From Hydrogenothermus sp. (GTDB taxonomy: Bacteria; Aquificota; Aquificia; Aquificales; Hydrogenothermaceae): a DNA stretch of 5,746 bases. The stretch spans positions 1-5,746 of the forward strand of contig QNYP01000109.1 in the NCBI GenBank assembly GCA_003978675.1. The letters are read 5' to 3'. The notes under the pieces are model-generated. The model was not told the origin of the DNA. It was given only the letters and a program-made list of their open reading frames with translations, and ran no database searches. The number at the start of each line of letters is the position of its first letter. Within the stretch, counting starts at the first letter, position 1. The position numbers were made by a program, and so were the translations under genes. Of this stretch, positions 1 through 4,819 are shown piece after piece.

Positions 1-7
1 AATAGTA

Positions 8-26
8 CCTCGCAAGTTATTGATAC
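8..26. repeat. Diverged direct-repeat motif, left copy
   Basis: CCTCGCAA, 2-3 nt, ATTGATA in this stretch recurs at 885-903 in the same orientation with two or three mismatches. On the left the companion motif (99-111) is about 75 bp further on; on the right it follows at once. The function is unknown. It may be a remnant of a dispersed intergenic repeat. Confidence 0.35.
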
Positions 27-98
27 AAGCCATATTCAGAGAGTTAAGTAGCCAATTTTTAACATTTTTAACCTTAACTATCTTCATAATAGCATAAA

Positions 99-111
99 TA
101 AAGCCTCCCAT
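99..111. repeat. 13-bp direct repeat TAAAGCCTCCCAT, left copy
   Basis: An identical 13-mer is at 904-916. On the minus strand both copies begin ATGGGAGGCTTTA, so each has an ATG and a purine-rich GGGAGG run. The two copies flank the IS but lie well outside its termini and target duplication, so they are not part of the element. Confidence 0.45.
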
Positions 112-114
112 CAA

Positions 115-119
115 CAAAA
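115..119. repeat. Left target-site duplication of the IS (CAAAA)
   Basis: CAAAA lies directly outside the left inverted repeat and recurs at 775-779 directly outside the right one, as expected for a target-site duplication. Its length of 5 bp fits the range known for IS481-type elements. Because the copy is short and A-rich, chance is possible, but it falls exactly at the ends set independently by the TGTAT termini. Confidence 0.65.
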
Positions 120-151
120 TGTATCGGTTCAGTACATAGTGAACACCTACC
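120..151 (+). repeat. Left terminal inverted repeat of the IS
   Basis: Read inward this end runs TGTAT, 2 nt, GTTCAG, 5 nt, AGTG, 1 nt, ACACCTACC. The right end read inward has the same blocks in the same order, with a 6-nt instead of 5-nt middle spacer. About 24 of 32 positions are in matching blocks. The innermost block (ACACCTACC) is the best conserved and may be the transposase recognition core; that role is inferred. Confidence 0.75.
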
Positions 152-161
152 AGTAAAAATT

Positions 162-712
162 TTAACACTTTCCATAAGCCAAATCAGCAGGAGTTCTTAA
201 TCCTAGCCCATAATGTGGTCTTATAAAGTTGTAAATTCTTAGATACTTCCTAAGTTTCTTGTTTAATTCATCTATCGTATATTCCAATCCCTCTATTAAC
301 CATAACTCTTCTTCTATACTCCTTATTAACCTTTCTACATTTGAATTTGTCTTTGGACTGTTTGGATAACTAAAATAATGCTGTATCCCTTTTTCTTGTA
401 AATATCTGTCAAATTCCCCTAAAAACTCACCTCCATTGTCTGTGGTTTTCTTTTATTTTTTGGTGTTTTTGGTCTATCGTATAATCCTTCTATTCCTTCT
501 TTTTTGTATCTTTTATACCATTTGTAAAAAGTAGTTCTGGATATTCCAAAGTATCTACAGGTTTTTGATATGTTTTGGGTTTTTAGATAATGCTCTATCC
601 ATTTTAGTCTTACTTTTACTTCTCTGGTTAGTTTTATGTTTTTCAATTTGTTTGAGAATTTTTTTGGAAATAACGAAAACATATATGTGCTTGTCCCAAT
701 TATTCCTTTCAT
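162..712 (-). pseudogene. IS481-like transposase, internal deletion and frameshift
   Basis: Two transposase fragments are joined. The first, from the ATG at 712 to a stop at 419, encodes 97 residues. It has a helix-turn-helix at about residues 45-75 followed by the GLYDRP linker typical of IS481/IS3-type transposases. The second lies in another frame, from about 447 to the TAA at 162-164. It gives the C-terminal part of an rve (DDE) integrase core: TDNGGEF holding the second catalytic Asp (codon 438-440), then N-S-N-V-E-R with the likely catalytic Glu 34 residues later, ending near RTPADL. The stretch with the first catalytic Asp is absent, and the join near 445-460 is out of frame. The gene is therefore inactive by internal deletion, not merely split by a programmed frameshift. 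The HTH fragment has a good AAAGGAGG ribosome site at 721-728 and might still be made as a short DNA-binding peptide. Confidence 0.85.
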
Positions 713-751
713 GACACCTACCTCCTTTTTTTATTTCTTTCGGTAGGTGTC
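713..751 (-). promoter_or_regulatory. Inverted repeat masking the transposase ribosome binding site
   Basis: GACACCTACC at 713-722 and GGTAGGTGTC at 742-751 are a perfect 10-bp inverted repeat around a 19-nt A/T-rich loop. In minus-strand RNA the 3' arm contains the last two bases of the Shine-Dalgarno sequence (AAAGGAGG, 721-728) and ends right against the ATG at 710-712. A folded hairpin would hide the start region. The outer arm is also the inner part of the right terminal repeat. It would therefore be present only in transcripts that begin outside or at the very edge of the element. Protection of IS elements from outside transcription by such 5' hairpins is known for other IS families; its use here is inferred. 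Confidence 0.55.
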
Positions 752-774
752 CACTTTCTTTCTGAACTTATACA
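742..774 (-). repeat. Right terminal inverted repeat of the IS
   Basis: Read inward on the minus strand this end runs TGTAT, 2 nt, GTTCAG, 6 nt, AGTG, 1 nt, ACACCTACC, matching the left end block by block. It lies upstream of the transposase start, so it is the promoter-proximal end of the element. No convincing -35/-10 pair is visible inside it. Confidence 0.75.
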
Positions 775-779
775 CAAAA
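775..779. repeat. Right target-site duplication of the IS (CAAAA)
   Basis: This is the second copy of CAAAA, directly outside the right terminal repeat, paired with 115-119. Confidence 0.65.
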
Positions 780-884
780 ATTAGCAAACCCTTATTTTAT
801 GCGGTTTAAAAAGCAATTTTTAACCAAAAATTACCCTAAAAACCCCTGCCACACCCCAGTTTAGGAACAAATTTTTTATTAAAT

Positions 885-916
885 CCTCGCAAAATATTGA
901 TATTAAAGCCTCCCAT
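885..916. repeat. Right copies of both direct-repeat motifs, contiguous
   Basis: The CCTCGCAA...ATTGATA motif (885-903) and the 13-mer TAAAGCCTCCCAT (904-916) are side by side here. They correspond to the separated copies at 8-26 and 99-111. If the IS and one CAAAA were removed, the two sites would be some 145-220 bp apart in the original intergenic region. Confidence 0.4.
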
Positions 917-940
917 AAAAATTTAAGACTAGTTAGTCTT
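916..940 (-). terminator. Possible weak intrinsic terminator after fmt
   Basis: In minus-strand RNA, AAGACT and AGTCTT (925-930 and 935-940) can pair around a 4-nt loop, followed by AAATTTTTA. It starts about 40 nt after the fmt stop codon, at the end of the gene run, where a terminator is expected. The stem is only 6 bp and A/T-rich, so it would be weak, especially at high temperature. Confidence 0.35.
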
Positions 941-981
941 TTACAACTCTGTCTCAATTAAAGATAGAAAATAAAAAAAAT

Positions 982-1917
982 TTATAAAAACCTTTCACCT
1001 TCTTTTATATGATATCCCCTTACTGCTTCATCAGCAGATATAGGCTTGCCATTTGGAAATTGAACTTTAGTTATTAAAAGCTTTCCTTTTCCCGTCTGGA
1101 CTATAAAACCTTTTCCTTTTTCAAGTTTTACTATTTCCCCAATGTTTCCTTTAGAATCTTCTTCAATAATTCTGGCATCTAATATTTTTATTTGAGTGTC
1201 TCTAAAATTTGAAAATGCCTTTGGCCATACTTTTAGAGCTCTAATCTGGTTAAAAATTTCCCTTGCAGAGTTAGACCAGTCTATTTTTCCTTCTTCTTTT
1301 TCTATTGGTTTTGCATAGGTCGCTTTTGAATGGTCTTGAGGTGTTTTTTTAGCTTTCCCTGTTTCTATTTTATCTAAGACTTCTATTAAAAGTTTTGCTC
1401 CTTCTTCTGCAAGTTTATCATGCAGAGAAACTATATCATCTTCATCTAAAATTGGAACTTCTCTACATTCATAAACATCTCCAGCATCTAATTCCTTTGT
1501 TATTTCCATAATACATACACCAGTTTTATCTTTACCTTCCATTATTGACCTATGAATTGGAGCAGCTCCTCTAAACTCTGGAAGCAATGAGGCGTGAACA
1601 TTTATAGTTTTATATTTTGGTATTTCTATAATATCTTCAGGGATTATTTTTCCGTAAGCTACAACAACTGATATATCAGGATTTAATTCTTTTAGGATTT
1701 TCCTAATCTCTTCATTATTTTTAAATTTTTCCGGCTGATATACAGGTATATTATGTTTTTGAGCTAAAACTTTAACAGGAGGAGGTGTTAATTTTTTTCC
1801 TCTTCCTTTTGGTTTATCTGGTTGTGTAATAACTGCAACTACTTCATGTTTAGAATTAATTAATTCTTCTAAATTTCTAACTGCAAAATCTGGAGTTCCC
1901 CAAAAAACTACTCTCAT
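982..1917 (-). CDS. fmt: Methionyl-tRNA formyltransferase
   Basis: Fmt transfers a formyl group from 10-formyl-tetrahydrofolate to the amino group of methionyl-initiator tRNA in the cytoplasm, priming bacterial translation initiation. The 311-residue length is normal for the family. The N-terminal formyltransferase fold opens with VVFWGTPDFAV. The GRGKKLTPPPVK loop (38-49) is the tRNA-contacting insertion. The catalytic residues fall at the same numbers as in the E. coli enzyme: Asn106 and His108 in INVHASLLP, and Asp144 in ELDAGDV. The C-terminal domain begins near residue 205 (KPIEKEEGKIDW) and runs to the end. The ATG is preceded by AAGGAG at proper spacing. It follows the metal-domain regulator after a 76-bp gap, so it may be the last gene of the operon or have its own promoter; no clear -35/-10 pair is visible there. 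The gene is intact. Confidence 0.97.
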   Translation of the reverse strand: MRVVFWGTPDFAVRNLEELINSKHEVVAVITQPDKPKGRGKKLTPPPVKVLAQKHNIPVYQPEKFKNNEEIRKILKELNPDISVVVAYGKIIPEDIIEIPKYKTINVHASLLPEFRGAAPIHRSIMEGKDKTGVCIMEITKELDAGDVYECREVPILDEDDIVSLHDKLAEEGAKLLIEVLDKIETGKAKKTPQDHSKATYAKPIEKEEGKIDWSNSAREIFNQIRALKVWPKAFSNFRDTQIKILDARIIEEDSKGNIGEIVKLEKGKGFIVQTGKGKLLITKVQFPNGKPISADEAVRGYHIKEGERFL

Positions 1918-1993
1918 TTGTGCTCCTTCTTTAGTTTATATGTATATGAATTAATCCTGTTATATCTACTAAAATAATTATCTCGCTTGTATT

Positions 1994-2608
1994 TTATTTT
2001 TCCTTCTTTAACTGGGATATGTTTATAACCTGTTTATCTTGACAACAACTTTTTATATTTAAATTTATAGTTTTATTTATTTCATCATATACTTCTAAAA
2101 AGCTCATTACTTTACCACCAAAACCTTTTACAAACTTTTCTGCCATTTTTCTATCAGAAAATGGTATTACACTTGGACTACAGCAAGGCTTTGCATCACT
2201 ACCAACAACATAAAATGCGTTAAACGCAGTTATTGGATTTTCTGTTATAAAATCATATGTAATAGCAAATACATCTTTATCTTCATATTGCTTGTGGAGT
2301 ATCATTCCACAATGTTCACAACATGCTTCAATGTTTTTATTGTCTACAGATATTTTGTAAGGGTGTGCTCTTATTATTGTTTTTTCACATACAGGACAAA
2401 TTTTCTCTTTAATTTTATCTTCTTCATCTTCTTCATTCCTCAATAAAATAGAGCCGTGTTTTCTTTTTATATATCCTTCCTTTTCTAATTCTTTAATATC
2501 TCTATAAATAGTCATTTCTGATACACCAAATATATTAGCAAGTTCTTTTACTGTCGCTTCACCTTTTTCTTGAAGTATTTCTACAATCTTTGTTTTTCTA
2601 TCCATCAT
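1994..2608 (-). CDS. DeoR-type regulator with TRASH-like and NosL-like metal domains
   Basis: Predicted cytoplasmic transcription regulator of 204 residues. Residues 4-57 are a DeoR-type winged helix-turn-helix (TVKELANIFGVSEMTIYRDIKELEKEG). An acidic linker (59-66) leads to a cysteine region with CPVC (71-74) and CCEHC (96-100). Cys74, Cys96 and Cys100 fit the TRASH heavy-metal motif C-x(19-22)-C-x3-C exactly (21 and 3 residues between). Residues 116-172 resemble NosL, the copper-binding accessory protein of nitrous oxide reductase: DFITENPI, then FYVVGSDAK, then VIPFSDRKMAEKF and GGKVMSF. Where NosL has Pro-Met-Gly, this protein has Pro-Cys-Cys (141-143). Another Cys pair is at 188-189, giving nine cysteines. 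The usual sugar-phosphate-binding domain of DeoR proteins is absent. A one-component metal sensor, perhaps for copper, is the best reading; the ligand and targets are inferred. It overlaps hisB by 4 nt (ATGA) and has AAAGGAG before its start. The second Met is an equally possible start. Confidence 0.85.
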   Translation of the reverse strand: MMDRKTKIVEILQEKGEATVKELANIFGVSEMTIYRDIKELEKEGYIKRKHGSILLRNEEDEEDKIKEKICPVCEKTIIRAHPYKISVDNKNIEACCEHCGMILHKQYEDKDVFAITYDFITENPITAFNAFYVVGSDAKPCCSPSVIPFSDRKMAEKFVKGFGGKVMSFLEVYDEINKTINLNIKSCCQDKQVINISQLKKEK

Positions 2609-3192
2609 AAAACTCCTTTAGTGGAAGGTGTGTCTTCTGACCTTCTTGGATCTATTTCTACTGCATTTCTAAGGGCTATGGCAAAAGCTTTTGTTAAACA
2701 TTCTGCAATATGGTGAAGGTTATGCCCTGCCAATGTTTTTAAATGCATAGTTATTCCTGCTTCAAGTGTAAACCCTTTAAAAAATTCTCCCATTAACTCA
2801 AAATCAAACTCAGTAATTTTTCCTCTTAATCCTAAATCATCATAAAAAATAAGAGGTCTTCCTGAAAGGTCAATACTACACATACAGAGGGCTTCGTCCA
2901 TTGGAATAATTGAGTATCCAAATCTTCTTATACCTTTTTTATCTCCTAGAGCCCTCTTTACTGCTTCTCCCAAAACTATACCAACATCTTCTACTGTATG
3001 ATGGTGGCTTATATGAATATCTCCTTCTGCAAAAACTTTTATATCTATCAAAGAATGTTTAGAGAAACTTTCAAGCATATGGTTTAAAAAACCCACTGGA
3101 GTATTAACTTCATATATTCCTTTTCCATCAAGATTAATTTCTATCTCAATGTTTGTTTCTTTTGTTTGCCTTTTAACTTTAGCTGTTCTCAT
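2605..3192 (-). CDS. hisB: Imidazoleglycerol-phosphate dehydratase
   Basis: HisB removes water from D-erythro-imidazole-glycerol phosphate to form imidazole-acetol phosphate, the sixth step of histidine synthesis; the enzyme is a Mn-dependent 24-mer in the cytoplasm. With the ATG at 3192 the protein has 195 residues, the normal length of the monofunctional bacterial form. It lacks the N-terminal phosphatase domain of the enterobacterial fusion. Both metal-binding His motifs are present: HHHTVED near residue 63 and HNLHHIAE near 157. The pocket residues MDEA (near 98) and the C-terminal STKG are also present. An upstream in-frame ATG at 3198 would add two residues, but AGAGG sits directly against that codon and is 6 nt from the 3192 ATG, so the latter is preferred. 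It overlaps the dnaC stop by 14 nt and the next regulator by 4 nt. No other his gene is in the window. Confidence 0.96.
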   Translation of the reverse strand: MRTAKVKRQTKETNIEIEINLDGKGIYEVNTPVGFLNHMLESFSKHSLIDIKVFAEGDIHISHHHTVEDVGIVLGEAVKRALGDKKGIRRFGYSIIPMDEALCMCSIDLSGRPLIFYDDLGLRGKITEFDFELMGEFFKGFTLEAGITMHLKTLAGHNLHHIAECLTKAFAIALRNAVEIDPRRSEDTPSTKGVL

Positions 3193-3931
3193 CTTCATCC
3201 TCTTCTTGTACTCTTTTTAAAAGTGGATTATCTATTCTTGCATCTTCACCTTTTATTTCTATAAACTCTGTCATTTCTTTTAAACGAGAAGCTATTGCTC
3301 CTCCAAGTTTATCTTCTATATCTATTTCATCTGATTTCCTTTTCTTTAGGGGAGTATTGGAAGTTATTATTATAGGCTTCATTTCATTATATCTATTTAT
3401 TATTATGTAATGTAGTATATCTTTAGCCCAATCTGATAGCATTTCATTTCCTAAATCATCTAAAACTAAAAGAGGGGCATCTAAGACTTCATCTAAAATT
3501 TCTCTTCCTGAACCATATCCTTCAAATGTAGCTTTTAAATCAAAAAGTAATGTCCTTGTGTCTCTAAAAAGACCGACTACTTTTCTTTTTAAGAAAAACT
3601 CCTTTAATATAGAAACTGCAAGATGAGTTTTACCTACTCCTGGTGGACCAAATAAAAATAAACCTTTACCATTATCAAACTCTTTTGAGTTCACGTAAGC
3701 TCTAGCTCTTTGTAAAACTAAATGCTGATTAAACTTTCTTTCTGGAGCATAGTTTGTAAATGATTTTTCTCTGTATCTTTTAGGAATTCGCATTCTATCA
3801 AGTAAAGATTCAGATAAATTTTCCAGTTGACATTTACATTTTACAACACCTTCTTTTGTATATATCCAACCTGTATCATTACATCTATTACATTTTACCT
3901 GTTCTTCTAAACTATTAAGCTTCGTATCCAT
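3179..3931 (-). CDS. dnaC: DnaC-type replicative helicase loader (AAA+ ATPase)
   Basis: Proteins of this family load the replicative helicase DnaB onto DNA melted by DnaA at the origin. The 250-residue protein has an N-terminal cysteine cluster (Cys14, Cys17, Cys32, Cys34) that probably binds zinc. It is followed by a linker (LLDRMRIPKRYREKSF) common to DnaC/DnaI proteins. The AAA+ domain has Walker A GPPGVGKT (95-102), Walker B LLVLDDLG (154-161), sensor-1 IIITSN (187-192) and an arginine-finger motif SRL (215-217). The tail is acidic. IstB, the helper ATPase of IS21 elements, is the main look-alike, but no IstA is nearby and the N-terminal cysteine cluster fits a DnaC/DnaI loader. The AAA+ domain of the Aquifex aeolicus DnaC has a published crystal structure and is a likely close relative. 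The gene overlaps its upstream neighbour by 17 nt and hisB by 14 nt. The ribosome site is weak, so translational coupling is likely. Confidence 0.9.
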   Translation of the reverse strand: MDTKLNSLEEQVKCNRCNDTGWIYTKEGVVKCKCQLENLSESLLDRMRIPKRYREKSFTNYAPERKFNQHLVLQRARAYVNSKEFDNGKGLFLFGPPGVGKTHLAVSILKEFFLKRKVVGLFRDTRTLLFDLKATFEGYGSGREILDEVLDAPLLVLDDLGNEMLSDWAKDILHYIIINRYNEMKPIIITSNTPLKKRKSDEIDIEDKLGGAIASRLKEMTEFIEIKGEDARIDNPLLKRVQEEDEDENS

Positions 3932-4220
3932 CTTTTTTGTTCTCTTTTAACTTTTTAAGAAGAGATTTTAGCTCTTCTATTTTCTTTTTTATCTTATCTA
4001 CATTCTCTTTAATTTTTTCTTTATCAAGCTCTTTTTCTAATTCATTAATCTTTTGCTTGATTTTTTCAGCAGTTTCTCCAGACTTTTCTTTAACTTCTTC
4101 AAAAATTATAGATAAGCCTTCTTTTATCTTCTGTAAACCTTCATCTATTCTGCTATCTTTAGAATATGAAGAGTTAACTAGTATAATTAAGCTAATAAAT
4201 ATATAAATTACCTTTTTCAT
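3915..4220 (-). CDS. Small secreted Lys/Glu-rich coiled-coil protein, function unknown
   Basis: I do not recognise a named family. The 101-residue product starts MKK, has a hydrophobic stretch (residues 4-16) and a plausible signal peptidase I site after SSYS (residue 20). There is no Cys, so it is not a lipoprotein. The mature part (21-101) is highly charged, with Ile/Leu heptad-like spacing from about 24 to 95, predicting one or two long amphipathic helices or a coiled coil in the periplasm. It overlaps the TetR-type gene by 4 nt (ATGA) and dnaC by 17 nt, so it is a real operon member. Translation probably depends on coupling, as only a weak AAAAG precedes the ATG. The opposite strand has an 89-codon open frame (3937-4206), explained by the biased codon use here. 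The role could be structural or chaperone-like; this cannot be settled from sequence. Confidence 0.75.
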   Translation of the reverse strand: MKKVIYIFISLIILVNSSYSKDSRIDEGLQKIKEGLSIIFEEVKEKSGETAEKIKQKINELEKELDKEKIKENVDKIKKKIEELKSLLKKLKENKKDGYEA

Positions 4221-4819
4221 CTTTTCATTATTCCATAAAATAGCTCACTTATAAATAAATCTGGATCAGGTATAACTGGACCTTCTCTTTGTTCTATTAC
4301 CTTTGCAAATACTTTAGCCTGAATTGAACCTAAAAAGAACATAGCTGCGTCTTCAGGATTAACATCTTCTCTAATTACTCCTTGTATTTGACCTTCTTCT
4401 ATAACTTTAGCCAATCTCTTCTTGTAGTCTTGAACAAAGGAATGGAGTATCTTTGTAAATTTCTTCTTATCTGACCTTGAAAAATCAAAACAAAGTATTG
4501 GAACTGCTCCTTTAGTATCCTCTAATACTTCTATGTGAGCCTTTAGAACCTGCCTTAATTTATCTTCTACTGTTTTTCCTTTTGCGATACCTATCTCTGC
4601 ACTTTTTGAACATCTAGATACATAATCATTAATAATAGCCATTATAATGTCATCCATAGAATTATAATGCTTAAAAATTGCTGCATCTGTCATTCCTAGT
4701 CTAGATGCAATATTTTTTGCAGTAAATTTTCTAAGACCTTCCTTTACAATAATCTCGGCAGCAATCTTAACTATTTTTTCCTTAGTGGAAAGTTTTTCAA
4801 AATCTTTCTCAGCTATCAT
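4217..4819 (-). CDS. TetR/AcrR-family transcriptional regulator
   Basis: Predicted dimeric DNA-binding repressor of 200 residues, the usual length. The N-terminal helix-turn-helix lies at about residues 12-58 (TAKNIASRLGMTDAAIFKHY with the typical FKHYNSMDDI end). The rest is a variable all-helical ligand-binding domain, so the effector cannot be told from sequence. The start is placed at the ATG at 4819. The frame can be extended four codons to a TTG at 4831, but GGAGGA (4824-4829) lies within that extension and is ideally spaced for the ATG, so it is the ribosome site. The gene overlaps the phosphoesterase stop by 11 nt and the next gene by 4 nt. No efflux pump or fatty-acid gene is adjacent. 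It may control its own operon or distant targets. Confidence 0.88.
   Translation of the reverse strand: MIAEKDFEKLSTKEKIVKIAAEIIVKEGLRKFTAKNIASRLGMTDAAIFKHYNSMDDIIMAIINDYVSRCSKSAEIGIAKGKTVEDKLRQVLKAHIEVLEDTKGAVPILCFDFSRSDKKKFTKILHSFVQDYKKRLAKVIEEGQIQGVIREDVNPEDAAMFFLGSIQAKVFAKVIEQREGPVIPDPDLFISELFYGIMKR

Larger units (their letters stand above)
120..774 (-). mobile_element. IS481-like insertion sequence, internally deleted (about 655 bp)
   Basis: The element is bounded by imperfect inverted repeats (120-151 and 742-774), both starting TGTAT when read inward, and by a CAAAA duplication on each side. The 5'-TGT ends, the helix-turn-helix plus rve integrase transposase and the D-x34-E spacing point to the IS481 group or a near relative; IS3-type is the main alternative. 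Full-length members are usually about 1.0-1.3 kb, so roughly 400-500 bp of the middle is inferred to be missing. The single transposase reading frame is broken (see 162-712), so the copy cannot make its own enzyme. Both ends look intact, so it could in principle be mobilised by a full-length relative elsewhere in the genome. Confidence 0.8.
780..981. other. Non-coding stretch between the IS and fmt
   Basis: No supported gene lies here. Its only sizeable open stretch on the + strand, from about 824, has no start codon and reads against all neighbouring genes. The segment at 834-865 is unusually C-rich on the + strand (G-rich on the minus strand) compared with the rest of the window. It is flanked by a 6-bp inverted repeat (CCTAAA 835-840, TTTAGG 860-865). 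Positions 885-916 carry two motifs that recur near the left edge (see 8-26 and 99-111). A weak terminator-like hairpin lies at 925-940. Confidence 0.6.

Noticed and set aside
1..51. Possible C-terminus of a + strand gene ending at the TAG at 49-51
   Set aside because: Only 16 codons are visible, with no family signature and on the strand opposite to all genes here.
1..111. Minus-strand open frame from an ATG at 111 to the window edge (37 codons)
   Set aside because: No ribosome site, no recognisable domain, and its first codons coincide with the 13-bp repeat also found at 904-916. Kept only as part of the repeat finding.
99..916. Short-spaced repeats at both flanks considered as a CRISPR array or composite transposon ends
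   Set aside because: Only two copies, unequal spacing, no regular spacers, and the IS has its own termini and CAAAA duplication well inside these repeats.
824..980. + strand open stretch between the IS and fmt
   Set aside because: No start codon, opposite to all neighbours, composition driven by the C-rich segment.
1918..1993. Possible operator or promoter for fmt in the 76-bp gap
   Set aside because: AT-rich with ATAT-type runs but no clear -35/-10 pair or convincing palindrome; too weak to list as a feature.
3179..3931. IstB of an IS21 element
   Set aside because: No IstA neighbour or IS ends are near it, and the N-terminal Cys cluster plus housekeeping operon context favour DnaC.
3937..4206. 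89-codon open frame on the + strand, rich in Phe, Ser and Ile
   Set aside because: It is the antisense shadow of the Lys/Glu-rich coiled-coil gene. Its composition is just the complement of AAA/GAA codons, and it has no ribosome site or family features.
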